Assembly: GCA_031261385.1 (NCBI GenBank)
Contig: JAISJS010000078.1
Coordinates: forward strand, 1 to 6,175
Reading direction: 5' to 3'
From: Treponema sp.
Lineage (GTDB): Bacteria > Spirochaetota > Spirochaetia > Treponematales > Breznakiellaceae
DNA: 6,175 nt
Below are positions 1 to 6,010 of this stretch, in pieces; the stretch's first letter is position 1; each line of letters starts with the position of its first letter. Below the pieces are notes generated by a model that was given only the letters and a program-made list of their open reading frames with translations, ran no database searches and had not been told where the DNA came from. The position numbers were made by a program, and so were the translations under genes.

Positions 1-260
<260 letters not shown>

Positions 261-396
261 AAACCACAGAGAACGCAGAGGGGTGCACGCGAAAGCGTGC
301 AAACGCAGAGAACGCGGAGTGGAGAAGACAAGAGAATTTGAAATTTATTTGGTATTCTCCGCGTCCTCTGCGCCTACTCCGTGCTCTCTGCGGTTT
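261..396. repeat. Imperfect inverted repeat of the 'ACCACAGAGAACGCAGAG' type
   Basis: The left arm (261-319) begins AAACCACAGAGAACGCAGAG and ends AACGCGGAG. The right arm (357-396), reverse-complemented, begins AAACCGCAGAGAGCACGGAG and ends GACGCGGAG, so the arms are diverged copies of one repeat facing each other. The spacer (320-356) contains a further GAGAAT (332-337) / ATTCTC (354-359) pair. Repeats of this style are common in intergenic DNA of several environmental bacteria, including treponemes. Lying just downstream of the minus-strand operon, it could form a long hairpin in the transcript and help end or stabilise the mRNA, but no T-tract proves a terminator. Confidence 0.75.
284..301. 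repeat. Nested 7-bp hairpin with GAAA loop inside the left repeat arm
   Basis: TGCACGC (284-290), loop GAAA, GCGTGCA (295-301) is a perfect stem with a GNRA-type tetraloop. It splits the left arm of the larger repeat. AACGCAGAG occurs immediately before it (272-280) and immediately after it (302-310), while the right arm of the inverted repeat has only about four bases at this place. It therefore looks like a small insertion. Confidence 0.65.
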
Positions 397-438
397 CTCT
401 TCATTTTTCTTATTATGTCATTTGACTATTACAGAACA

Positions 439-903
439 CTAGGTGTTTTTTGCCGCCATTTCCGTCAAAATCTCCGCCAGTTCCCCGCCGCGGGATTCGG
501 TTTCCGCATGAAGTTCTTTTTCTGCTCCATCGACATTCCGGTAGCGGATCACCAATTGCGGCTGAGTCGGAGCAAATATTTTTTTCCACCACTTTTTTTC
601 AATGATGAATTCTGCGGAAACTATCTGCCCGATGGGAATAAAAAGAGTCCTTTCCTGCTGGGATGCAGGACCGGAACCGACCCGGAGAATGGCAGACATC
701 CAGTTTGTCTGGGGAAAATGATGAAAGCGGAAGCCGCCGTCAGTCGCAATGAGAAGGCCCCAGAGGGGTCCGGTTTTATCGGATTCAAATTCTTCCCAGC
801 CGGAAAGATACTGGCCCATGTTCCGGGCTAAAACCTTCTCGCCGATTTGCTGTTCATATTCCCGCCAAAAATCGTCAGGGCTTTTATCAATTATTTTTGC
901 CAT
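439..903 (-). CDS. Unrecognised 154-residue protein, last gene of the redox operon
   Basis: I do not recognise the family. The protein has no signal peptide or membrane segment and should be cytosolic. It has an acidic, aromatic-rich N-terminal half (residues 1-75 include FWREYEQQ, a GQYLSGWEEF motif and GPLWGLLIATDGGFRFHHF), a short loop, then hydrophobic segments (ERTLFIPIGQIVSAEFIIE) and a KKWWKKIF patch, ending in an acidic helix. The strand-rich pattern could suit a small beta domain, but that is a guess. The ATG is well supported: AAGGAG at 918-913 lies 9 nt upstream, and the ATG shares its A with the TAA of the DUF1667 gene (TAATG), implying translational coupling. The tight link suggests a role with the upstream dehydrogenase genes. 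The stop lies in a 13-bp direct repeat shared with 206-218, so the extreme C-terminus may have been altered. Confidence 0.82.
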   Translation of the reverse strand: MAKIIDKSPDDFWREYEQQIGEKVLARNMGQYLSGWEEFESDKTGPLWGLLIATDGGFRFHHFPQTNWMSAILRVGSGPASQQERTLFIPIGQIVSAEFIIEKKWWKKIFAPTQPQLVIRYRNVDGAEKELHAETESRGGELAEILTEMAAKNT

Positions 904-1331
904 TATACCAAACTCCTTGCGGCGATAATGTTAATTCCGCTTCCCCGCCAGTCTGCAATAATTGTATCACCGGCGGTAACGGGAAGTTTCACTTTGGTTT
1001 TGTAGATGTCATCAAGAAGCGCGGATATTTTTTCTTTGGGACACGGAACGGCGGTCCGTACCGGAACACGGCGGGGAGAATATAAACTTCGGCCTGCACC
1101 GGCGCTTTTGGCAGCGCCGCCATTGTCAGCCTCATCATTATCAGTAACAATACCGCATGTCGCAGTGACCACCCGCTTGGGGGCGCGTATTTCTTCACGG
1201 GCATACACCGGACCGCGGTTACAGCGGTTGCCGGTAACGGTCAACTCAGACAGGCCGTCTGCACCCGCCTGCCCCTCTTCAACAGCAAGAGAGCACCCAA
1301 TAGGACACACAATACAAGTTAGTTCACGCAT
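903..1331 (-). CDS. DUF1667 family four-cysteine protein
   Basis: This is a small soluble protein of 142 residues. The N-terminal CIVCPIGC (Cys6, Cys9, Cys13) and the later GNRCNRG (Cys37) form the four-cysteine signature of DUF1667, followed by APKRVVTA (residues 50-57), VPVRTAVPCPKEKI (89-102) and the C-terminal GDTIIADWRGSGINIIAARS, all typical of the family. The cysteines probably bind a metal or Fe-S centre, but the function is unproven. DUF1667 genes commonly follow a GlpA-like dehydrogenase and a second FAD oxidoreductase, as here, so an accessory electron-transfer or assembly role is inferred. The ATG at 1331 has AGGAAG at 1342-1337, about 5 nt upstream. Residues about 61-87 (acidic, then Gly/Ala/Ser-rich) look like a family-atypical low-complexity insert. 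It is separated from the preceding gene by 73 bp that contain a tandem repeat, and its stop overlaps the next start. Confidence 0.9.
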   Translation of the reverse strand: MRELTCIVCPIGCSLAVEEGQAGADGLSELTVTGNRCNRGPVYAREEIRAPKRVVTATCGIVTDNDEADNGGAAKSAGAGRSLYSPRRVPVRTAVPCPKEKISALLDDIYKTKVKLPVTAGDTIIADWRGSGINIIAARSLV

Positions 1332-1355
1332 AACAGCTTCCTATTCCCTTCTTTT

Positions 1356-1395
1356 ATCCGCGTTCATCCGCGTTCATCCGCGTCTATCCGCGGAC
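1356..1395. repeat. Four tandem 10-bp 'ATCCGCG' units inside the operon
   Basis: The units are ATCCGCGTTC at 1356 and 1366, ATCCGCGTCT at 1376 and ATCCGCGGAC at 1386. The same sequence in reverse complement is present at 5375-5470, so it is a dispersed repeat. It occupies the 73-bp gap between the FAD oxidoreductase gene and the DUF1667 gene, upstream of the latter's ribosome binding site, and would be transcribed as part of the operon mRNA. Confidence 0.85.
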
Positions 1396-1404
1396 CTCTC
1401 TTCT

Positions 1405-2673
1405 TCATACAATCGAAAACTCCAGTATCGAATCAGCGTCCAAACTGAACCCTTCCAGGTCCCCGGGGCTTATGGTTAAGTTGATCATCTCCGAAGGCTG
1501 AACATGATTTTTTTTGATACTCTTGATCACCCGGTTGTTTAAACGCAGTTCCAGAACCGCATCGTTCTTTACCGCCATCGAACGGAGATACATCTGATTA
1601 TCGGCGAGCGGGTTGAGTTTACCGGGATTGACATAACGGACATTGGAACCGGCTCTTGCGCGTATCTGGTTTCTGATGCGTTTGCCGTTGAGCCATTCTG
1701 CGGCATAACGGCCGGCCCTTCTGCTTTCCTCGGCGACCCAGTCAACAAGGTCGTGCACATGGAGTACATTACCGCAGGCAAAAATTCCGTTCATATTGGT
1801 CATAAGGCTTGAGTCGACGATGGGACCGTTAGTCGTTCCGTTAAGCTCCACCCCTGCGGCTTTGGAAAGCTCATTCTCCGGGACAAGGCCCACCGAAAGC
1901 AGTACCGTATCACAGTCGATACGGAAACGCTTTTCCGGAACCGGAACGCCGTTCTCCATCGGGGTTACTTCAACACCTTCCACCCGGTCATTACCAAAGA
2001 TGTTGGTGGTTTGGGAAGAAAGATACAGCGGAATATCAAAATCGCGGAGGCACTGAACGATATTCCGGGTGAGTCCCGACGGATACGGCATGATCTCCAC
2101 CACAGCCTTTACCTTGCAGCCCACCCAGCTCATACGCCGCGCCATGATAAGGCCGATGTCGCCGGAACCAATCACGACAATTTCTTTACCGGGTATGTAG
2201 CCTTCGATGTTCACAAGGCGCTGGGCGAGACCGGCGGTATACACCCCTGCGGGGCGGGAGCCGGGGATACGCACATTGCCGCGGTTCCGTTCACGGCAGC
2301 CCATGGCAAGCACCACGGTCCGGGTATGAATATGCAAAACTCCAAGGTCCGGTGATACGCAAAAAAGTTCTTTGGGCGCCTCGCGGCTGTTTACTTCGGT
2401 ATTAAGATCGGTCACCGTGGTATTTAGATACACGGCAATTTTTGAACCAATAATTTTTTCGATAAAGCGTTCGGCAAATTCAGGACCGGTAAGTTCTTCT
2501 TTGAATTCCTGGAGACCAAAACCGTTATGGATACACTGCATGAGGATGCCGCCAAGGTGATCCTCCCGCTCAATGATGGCGCAGGAAAAACCTGCCGCCT
2601 CAATTTCCAGAGCGGCCGCCATTCCCGCCGCGCCTCCGCCTATTACGACTCCGTCAAATTCAAGCTCTTTCAC
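1405..2673 (-). CDS. FAD/NAD(P)-dependent oxidoreductase (pyridine nucleotide-disulfide oxidoreductase fold)
   Basis: A 422-residue flavoprotein. The N-terminal FAD motif is GGGAAG (residues 12-17), with Glu35 in position for the ribose. LGGILMQCIHNGFGL (40-54) is a hallmark of the subfamily that accompanies GlpA-like dehydrogenases. The TVVLAMGCRERNRGN stretch (119-133) and a second dinucleotide motif, GSGDIG (169-174), fit NAD(P)H binding. NGIFACGNVLHVHDLVDWV (295-313) is the second FAD contact. No redox-active CxxC is visible, so it is unlikely to be a disulfide reductase. The likely role is to pass electrons between the partner dehydrogenase and NAD(P) through FAD. Residues from about 335 form a small C-terminal beta domain. 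The start is GTG at 2673, overlapping the upstream stop by 4 bp (GTGA), with GGAGG at 2685-2681 placed 7 nt before it. The exact substrate is unknown. Confidence 0.92.
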   Translation of the reverse strand: MKELEFDGVVIGGGAAGMAAALEIEAAGFSCAIIEREDHLGGILMQCIHNGFGLQEFKEELTGPEFAERFIEKIIGSKIAVYLNTTVTDLNTEVNSREAPKELFCVSPDLGVLHIHTRTVVLAMGCRERNRGNVRIPGSRPAGVYTAGLAQRLVNIEGYIPGKEIVVIGSGDIGLIMARRMSWVGCKVKAVVEIMPYPSGLTRNIVQCLRDFDIPLYLSSQTTNIFGNDRVEGVEVTPMENGVPVPEKRFRIDCDTVLLSVGLVPENELSKAAGVELNGTTNGPIVDSSLMTNMNGIFACGNVLHVHDLVDWVAEESRRAGRYAAEWLNGKRIRNQIRARAGSNVRYVNPGKLNPLADNQMYLRSMAVKNDAVLELRLNNRVIKSIKKNHVQPSEMINLTISPGDLEGFSLDADSILEFSIV

Positions 2674-4097
2674 AGTTGAGCCTCCAGAATGCGGCTTGAG
2701 GAGCCGTGTTTGGTGATTGCATCCCAGGAGAGGCCGGCTTCACGCATGATGATTTTGATTATCTTGTAGGTACAGAAACCTCCCTGACAGCGGCCCATTT
2801 GAGCGCGGGTAAAATATTTAATCCCGTCCAGTGTGGTATGTCCCAGTTTGATGGCCTGTATTATTTCCGCCTCGCTGACATTTTCACAGCGGCAGACCAT
2901 GTTTCCCCATGCGGGATCTTTGGCAATCAGCTTGTCCAAATCGAAAGGAGAAAGTTCGCGGGAACGGGGACGTTCTTCCACAAGGGGATCCCAATCACTT
3001 TTTTCTGTCAGAGAAAGTCCGATGCTTTTTAAAAGGTCCTTTACATATTCCCCGACCGCAGGAGACGCGGTGAGCCCCGGGCTCTGAATCCCCGCTACCT
3101 GAATAAAAGCAGGCGCCTTCTTCGACGGCTCGATATAAAAATCTTCTTCAAGAGCGGGACGGAGCCCGGCAAAATTCGTAATCACATCATTTTGACTTAA
3201 CGAGGGAATCATGGCCTTTCCCGAATCGAGGATCTTTTCCAGATGCACTGCAGTGGTGGAATAATCATTTTTATCCTCAACAGTATCCGCTGTGGGTCCC
3301 ACGAGAACCGTTCCCTCCACCGTAGGAATCACGAGCATACCTTTGGAAACAGAAGTGGGCACCGGAAAAACCACACGCCCGGGCCGGGCTTTGGTCTGTT
3401 TGTCCATCAAAAAATATTCACCCTTGCGGGGTTTGATGGTAAATTCCTCGCCGCCAAAAACCCGGGAAACCTCATCGGCAAAAAGCCCGGCGGAATTCAC
3501 CGCATACCGCGCCGTAATTTTCCTGCCATCGTCGGCTTCTATTGTCCACTTTTCCGCGTCATACTGCGCAGCCGTCACTTTAAAATCGGTGTAGAGCTTG
3601 ACGCCGTTTTTTACTGCCGACTCCACCAGGGCAAAGACAAAACGGTACGGCTCGATGATCCCGCCGCCGGGGGCATACAGGCCGCCAACGGTATCGCGGG
3701 AAAGTTTCGGCTCCAGCTCCAGAATCCGTTCACGGGAACAAAGCTCTATGCCGATGACGCCGTTTTCAACGCCCTGCCGGTAAAGGTGCTCCACCGATTC
3801 CATCTCATCATCATGGAGAGCGGCAACGACGATTCCGCATCTCCTGAACGGAAAATCCAGTTCGCGGTGGAGCTGGTCGAACATCAGGCTGCCCTGCATT
3901 TCGAGGCGCGCCTTTAAATACTTCTTGTTATGATGAAAACCACCGTGGATAATGCCCGAATTGGCCTTGGAGGTCCCAAAAGACACATCGGCGGCCTTTT
4001 CGAGAACCGCCGTTTTAATCTGATACGCCGAAAGCCGCCGCGCTATATTCGCCCCGGAAACCCCGCAGCCGATAATTGCCACATCGTAATTATCCAT
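2670..4097 (-). CDS. GlpA-like FAD-dependent dehydrogenase with C-terminal BFD-type [2Fe-2S] domain
   Basis: 475 residues. Residues 1 to about 355 form a DAO-type FAD oxidoreductase domain: GCGVSG (10-15) with Glu33, the TSKANSGIIHGGF signature (42-54), NFAGLRPALEEDFYI (308-322) and GIQSPGLTASPAVGEYV (336-352). Residues about 398-455 are a BFD-like [2Fe-2S] domain with Cys402, Cys404, Cys437 and Cys442 (CxC, then CxxxxC). This architecture matches anaerobic glycerol-3-phosphate dehydrogenase GlpA and close relatives, which oxidise glycerol-3-phosphate to dihydroxyacetone phosphate. Related 2-hydroxyacid oxidases share the fold, so the substrate is inferred. No membrane segment or GlpC partner is visible, which suggests a soluble complex with the adjacent FAD oxidoreductase and DUF1667 protein. 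It is the first gene of the operon. The ATG at 4097 fits the Rossmann start (MDNYDVAIIG), but no Shine-Dalgarno sequence is visible before it. Confidence 0.93.
   Translation of the reverse strand: MDNYDVAIIGCGVSGANIARRLSAYQIKTAVLEKAADVSFGTSKANSGIIHGGFHHNKKYLKARLEMQGSLMFDQLHRELDFPFRRCGIVVAALHDDEMESVEHLYRQGVENGVIGIELCSRERILELEPKLSRDTVGGLYAPGGGIIEPYRFVFALVESAVKNGVKLYTDFKVTAAQYDAEKWTIEADDGRKITARYAVNSAGLFADEVSRVFGGEEFTIKPRKGEYFLMDKQTKARPGRVVFPVPTSVSKGMLVIPTVEGTVLVGPTADTVEDKNDYSTTAVHLEKILDSGKAMIPSLSQNDVITNFAGLRPALEEDFYIEPSKKAPAFIQVAGIQSPGLTASPAVGEYVKDLLKSIGLSLTEKSDWDPLVEERPRSRELSPFDLDKLIAKDPAWGNMVCRCENVSEAEIIQAIKLGHTTLDGIKYFTRAQMGRCQGGFCTYKIIKIIMREAGLSWDAITKHGSSSRILEAQL
2681..2685 (-). promoter_or_regulatory. 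Ribosome binding site that fixes the GTG start at 2673
   Basis: GGAGG on the minus strand lies 7 nt before GTG, inside the last codons of the GlpA-like gene. It supports the non-ATG start and the 4-bp overlap of the two reading frames. Confidence 0.8.
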
Positions 4098-4110
4098 AAG
4101 ATTAGTATAT

Positions 4111-4138
4111 TATAATTTTGAAATTATCTAAAGAGGTG
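4111..4138 (+). promoter_or_regulatory. -10 box and ribosome binding site of the DUF4838-like gene
   Basis: TATAAT at 4111-4116 is a consensus -10 element that would start transcription near 4123; no good -35 is seen. GAGGTG at 4133-4138 is a good Shine-Dalgarno match lying 9 nt before a TTG at 4148. Together they favour TTG 4148 as the start over the in-frame TTG at 4118, which lies upstream of the predicted transcription start and has no ribosome binding site. Confidence 0.45.
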
Positions 4139-4147
4139 GTTAAACTA

Positions 4148-5287
4148 TTGAGGAAATATAAAAATCTCCCTATAGTTAACAACATGGCGGTTTTTGATGT
4201 TTCACGGAGATGGGTAATTTTAGCGCCTTTTAAAATTCCTGCAGCAAAGTATGCCGCAGGTGAATTTTCATATTATATTGATGCACTGCGTAAAAAGGCC
4301 GGACTTACCATGGAAAAACCGCCCATCGAAGACGCGGCAGCCTCGGCGCCGGATGATTCTGTTCCCATCATTCTCCTTAATGCAGGGGATAACAGCCGGG
4401 ACCACAGCGGTTTTACCTGGCGGCTCGGGAAGGACCGTATTGAAATTTACGGCGATTCGGACCGGGGGCTTTGCAACGGGATTTTCGATTTTCTCGGAAA
4501 TCTTGGCATACGCTGGCCAAATCCCGGCAGTGAGGAACTGCCTTCTCCGGTTTCCGGAGCCGCAGATTTACCGCTCAATGTCGAATACCCTTTAAAAGAT
4601 GACAAGGCCTATTGCCCAGCGGATCAATCTATATCACTGTCTGACAGATCGCGTGTTATCATTAACAAAAAACTTAAGAACCGTGAAAAGGAGGCCCGTA
4701 TCCGGTGGGCGGCGCGGAATAAAATTGATGCGGTCATTTTTTCGTTTTGGGATCGGTCTACAATGAAAAAATCCTCCTTGAAGGCTTTGCAAACCGCAGA
4801 ACAATACGCTTTGATTATCGAACGGGGCGGCTGGGAGCTTTCATCCCTGGTACCCCGCCGTTATTTTTCACTGCACCGGGATCTTTTCCGCATGGAAGAA
4901 GGAAAACGAAAACGTAAATTCAATTTTTGTCCGACCAATCCTGCAACCATTGCGCTGGTGAAAAAACAGGGGGCAAAGATGTTGAGCGCCATTCACCGCC
5001 GCGCAGGCGAACCTGCACATGGCGCACCGTCTGAAATAAAAGTGCTGCACCTCTGGCCGGACAAAGGGCATGAGGAAACCTGGTGTTCCTGTCCCGCGTG
5101 CCGGGCCTTTACCCCGGAAGAACAAAACCGTATTGCGGTTAACGCCGCAGCAGACGCCCTGCATGAGATCGATCCTGCGGCGCAAATTTCCTGTTACGAA
5201 ATTTCGGCAGGGACAGACGGCAATAATGAAAACGGTATTCTGCTGAGGCCTAACGTTTTTAGGCTAAACCGGGTAGCGATTTATTAG
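4148..5287 (+). CDS. DUF4838-like glycosidase-related protein, apparently 3'-truncated
   Basis: It resembles the DUF4838 group, whose N-terminal part is the alpha-glucuronidase/beta-hexosaminidase-like domain 2. Visible hallmarks are the AAKYAAGEFSYYIDAL helix, YGDSDRGLCNGIFDFLGNLG followed by IRWPNPG, an aromatic FSLHRDLFRMEEGKRKRKFNFC segment read here in two parts, and HLWPDKGHEETWCSCPACRAF (split at Cys) with EEQNRIAVNAAADAL. There is no signal peptide, so it is probably cytosolic. A carbohydrate-related role is inferred; no catalytic activity can be assigned. The reading frame gives 380 residues from TTG 4148 (or 390 from TTG 4118). Family members are usually longer, and the homology appears to stop near ISCYEIS; from about 5210 the frame runs into a repeat element and ends at TAG 5285. 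It is divergent from the GlpA-like operon across a very short intergenic region. Probably a non-functional remnant or a shortened protein. Confidence 0.75.
   Translation: MRKYKNLPIVNNMAVFDVSRRWVILAPFKIPAAKYAAGEFSYYIDALRKKAGLTMEKPPIEDAAASAPDDSVPIILLNAGDNSRDHSGFTWRLGKDRIEIYGDSDRGLCNGIFDFLGNLGIRWPNPGSEELPSPVSGAADLPLNVEYPLKDDKAYCPADQSISLSDRSRVIINKKLKNREKEARIRWAARNKIDAVIFSFWDRSTMKKSSLKALQTAEQYALIIERGGWELSSLVPRRYFSLHRDLFRMEEGKRKRKFNFCPTNPATIALVKKQGAKMLSAIHRRAGEPAHGAPSEIKVLHLWPDKGHEETWCSCPACRAFTPEEQNRIAVNAAADALHEIDPAAQISCYEISAGTDGNNENGILLRPNVFRLNRVAIY
4155..4182 (-). promoter_or_regulatory. Candidate promoter for the GlpA-like operon
   Basis: On the minus strand, TTGTTA (4182-4177) is followed after 16 bp by TATATT (4160-4155), matching the sigma-70 consensus at 4/6 and 5/6. 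Transcription would begin near 4148 and give a leader of about 50 nt. A second minus-strand TATAAT at 4114-4109 is closer to the gene but lacks a good -35 and would leave almost no leader. Weak evidence from pattern only. Confidence 0.35.
5210..5281 (+). repeat. Dispersed ~70-bp element, copy A, at the 3' end of the DUF4838-like gene
   Basis: Positions 5235-5281 align without gaps to 6025-6071 with 37 of 47 identities, and the core GTTTTTANGCTAAACCGG is shared. The similarity may extend left to GGGACAGAC (5210-5218), which matches GGTGACTGAC (6002-6011). The copy supplies the last codons and stop of the gene. The other copy lies exactly 790 bp downstream in the same orientation, at the end of the truncated toxin gene. 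Confidence 0.7.
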
Positions 5288-5294
5288 GAATTCT

Positions 5295-5330
5295 AACCAC
5301 CACTAAGGAACACAAAGAGACACAAAGGGG
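5295..5330. repeat. 'AACCAC...AACACAAAGAG' type dispersed repeat fragment
   Basis: The stretch contains AACCACCACTAAGGAACAC followed by AAAGAGACACAAAGG, a purine-rich repeat style found scattered in intergenic DNA of many environmental bacteria. It follows copy A of the 70-bp element by 13 bp. A related AACCACGAAG occurs at 6092-6101 just after copy B. Confidence 0.6.
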
Positions 5331-5392
5331 AATCGAAGAGAAAAACCGCGAAGTAAAATAAGTCGAAGAAGGGGGTCCGCGGATGACGCCGA

Positions 5393-5408
5393 GCCGCCGA
5401 CTGGCGGC
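5393..5408. repeat. Hairpin 1 of the nested insert
   Basis: GCCGCC (5393-5398), loop GACT, GGCGGC (5403-5408) form a perfect 6-bp GC stem. It is followed by TTAAATCTATT rather than a T-run, so it is not a typical intrinsic terminator. Confidence 0.65.
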
Positions 5409-5431
5409 GTTAAATCTATTCCTTTCGGCAA

Positions 5432-5448
5432 ACGATCCGAAGGATCGT
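5432..5448. repeat. Hairpin 2 of the nested insert
   Basis: ACGATCC (5432-5438), loop GAA, GGATCGT (5442-5448) form a perfect 7-bp stem with a three-base loop at the right edge of the insert. Confidence 0.65.
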
Positions 5449-5491
5449 ATGGACGCGGATGCACGCGGATAAAGATGATGAGAAAGAGATT

Positions 5492-5520
5492 AGCCACGAA
5501 CTTCACAAACGAATACGAAG
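5492..5520. repeat. 'AGCCACGAACTTCAC' type dispersed repeat fragment
   Basis: AGCCACGAACTTCACAAACG followed by AATACGAAG resembles another widespread intergenic repeat style. It is the last repeat fragment before the AT-rich toxin-antitoxin region, which begins near 5540. Confidence 0.5.
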
Positions 5521-5558
5521 GGGGAAACGGAGAGAGAAAAATGGACTTTAAGTTTCTA

Positions 5559-5587
5559 TTGATTTTATGATAAAATTGTGATAAAAT
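5559..5587 (+). promoter_or_regulatory. Promoter with palindromic operator candidate for the antitoxin gene
   Basis: TTGATT (5559-5564) and TAAAAT (5582-5587) are separated by 17 bp and match the sigma-70 consensus at 4/6 and 5/6; transcription would start near 5594, with a leader of about 28 nt. A perfect 15-bp palindrome, ATTTTAT-G-ATAAAAT (5562-5576), overlaps the -35 and spacer. An 11-bp direct repeat, TGATAAAATTG/TGATAAAATTA, covers 5568-5589. Phd/YefM antitoxins usually repress their own operon by binding such palindromes, so this is a likely autoregulation site by inference. Confidence 0.6.
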
Positions 5588-5621
5588 TAGGATAAGACTG
5601 TTTAAGAAGGATTTTAATTTT

Positions 5622-5870
5622 ATGATTCAAATCAGACCGGTATCGGATTTAAGGAATAAATTTCCTGAAATCGAAAATGTTGTAACAAGAGGTGATCCAG
5701 TGTATTTAACAAAAAACGGCCACGGTTCAATGGTCGTCATGAGCCTTGAAAAATATGCTGATCTGACAAACGATATTGAACTAAAATTAGATGAAGCCGA
5801 TCGCGCCGCAGAAGAATCTGATATACGGTATTCCCATGAAGAAATTTTTTCACGGTTGAAGAATTTGTAA
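5622..5870 (+). CDS. Phd/YefM-family antitoxin
   Basis: 82 residues, the usual length for the family. The N-terminal DNA-binding half shows the family pattern: VSDLRNKFPEIENVV (7-21), GDPVYLTKNGHGSMVVMSLE (24-43) and the KYADL helix. The C-terminal acidic tail (about 50-82, rich in Glu/Asp) is the region that normally wraps and neutralises a RelE/ParE/Doc-type toxin. The ATG has GAAGGA about 10 nt upstream and a clear promoter with an operator-like palindrome. The stop is 2 nt before the start of the toxin gene, so the two are co-transcribed. The gene is AT-richer than the operon to its left, which suggests a separately acquired module. Since the toxin is truncated, this is probably now an orphan antitoxin that could still self-regulate or neutralise related toxins. 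Confidence 0.92.
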   Translation: MIQIRPVSDLRNKFPEIENVVTRGDPVYLTKNGHGSMVVMSLEKYADLTNDIELKLDEADRAAEESDIRYSHEEIFSRLKNL

Positions 5871-5872
5871 AA

Positions 5873-6010
5873 ATGCGCAGAAAATATCACCTGCGGTATA
5901 TGCCGCTTTTTGAGCAAGACTTGGCGGAAGCACGGGATTATATCGCGTTTAAGCTGCAAAATCCTGTGGCAGCAAGACGGCTTGTAGCAGAAACAGAAAA
6001 AGGTGACTGA
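5873..6010 (+). pseudogene. Truncated ParE/RelE-type toxin (45 codons)
   Basis: The frame from ATG 5873 reads MRRKYHLRYMPLFEQDLAEA, then RDYIAFKLQNPVAARRLVAE, then TEKGD and stop. The pattern (x)PLFEQDLAEARDYIA...L.NPVAA.RLV is the N-terminal helical hairpin of ParE/RelE toxins, which inhibit gyrase or cleave ribosome-bound mRNA. Full-length members are about 90-110 residues; the central and C-terminal strands with the active residues are missing, and no continuation is found in other frames before the window ends. The break coincides with the GGTGACTGACACC motif at the left edge of copy B of the 70-bp element. Translation is probably coupled to the antitoxin gene 2 nt upstream. It is almost certainly inactive as a toxin. 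Confidence 0.8.

Larger units (their letters stand above)
5375..5470. repeat. Inverted copy of the 'ATCCGCG' repeat, split by a ~65-bp insert
   Basis: GTCCGCGGAT (5375-5384) and GGACGCGGATGCACGCGGAT (5451-5470) match the reverse complement of the tandem repeat at 1356-1395, where the same blocks are contiguous. Between them lies a segment absent from the first copy that contains two perfect hairpins. GACGC is present at both edges (5385-5389 and 5452-5456). The rest of the 5288-5621 gap contains no gene. Confidence 0.75.

Noticed and set aside
283..831. Plus-strand frame of 182 codons
   Set aside because: It overlaps the better-supported minus-strand gene at 439-903 and begins in the intergenic repeat; its translation is not protein-like.
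825..836. Third copy of the 70-bp element (GGGCTAAAACC resembles GCTAAACCGG)
   Set aside because: Only a short match inside a coding region, without the GTTTTTA core.
1356..1395. CRISPR array
   Set aside because: The 10-bp units are directly adjacent with no unique spacers; no cas genes are present.
1006..1479. Plus-strand frame of 157 codons across the DUF1667 gene
   Set aside because: It is antisense to DUF1667 and runs through the tandem repeat, which gives the RVHPRL-type peptide; no ribosome binding site or family match.
3243..3917. Long plus-strand frame of 224 codons
   Set aside because: It lies wholly antisense to the GlpA-like gene, whose motifs are unambiguous; the frame is a codon-bias shadow.
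5393..5448. Intrinsic terminator pair
   Set aside because: Neither hairpin is followed by a T-run on either strand, and they are far from the preceding stop.
5303..5506. Minus-strand frame of 67 codons
   Set aside because: It is a translation of the repeat cluster (FIRVHPRP is the 'ATCCGCG' repeat in frame).
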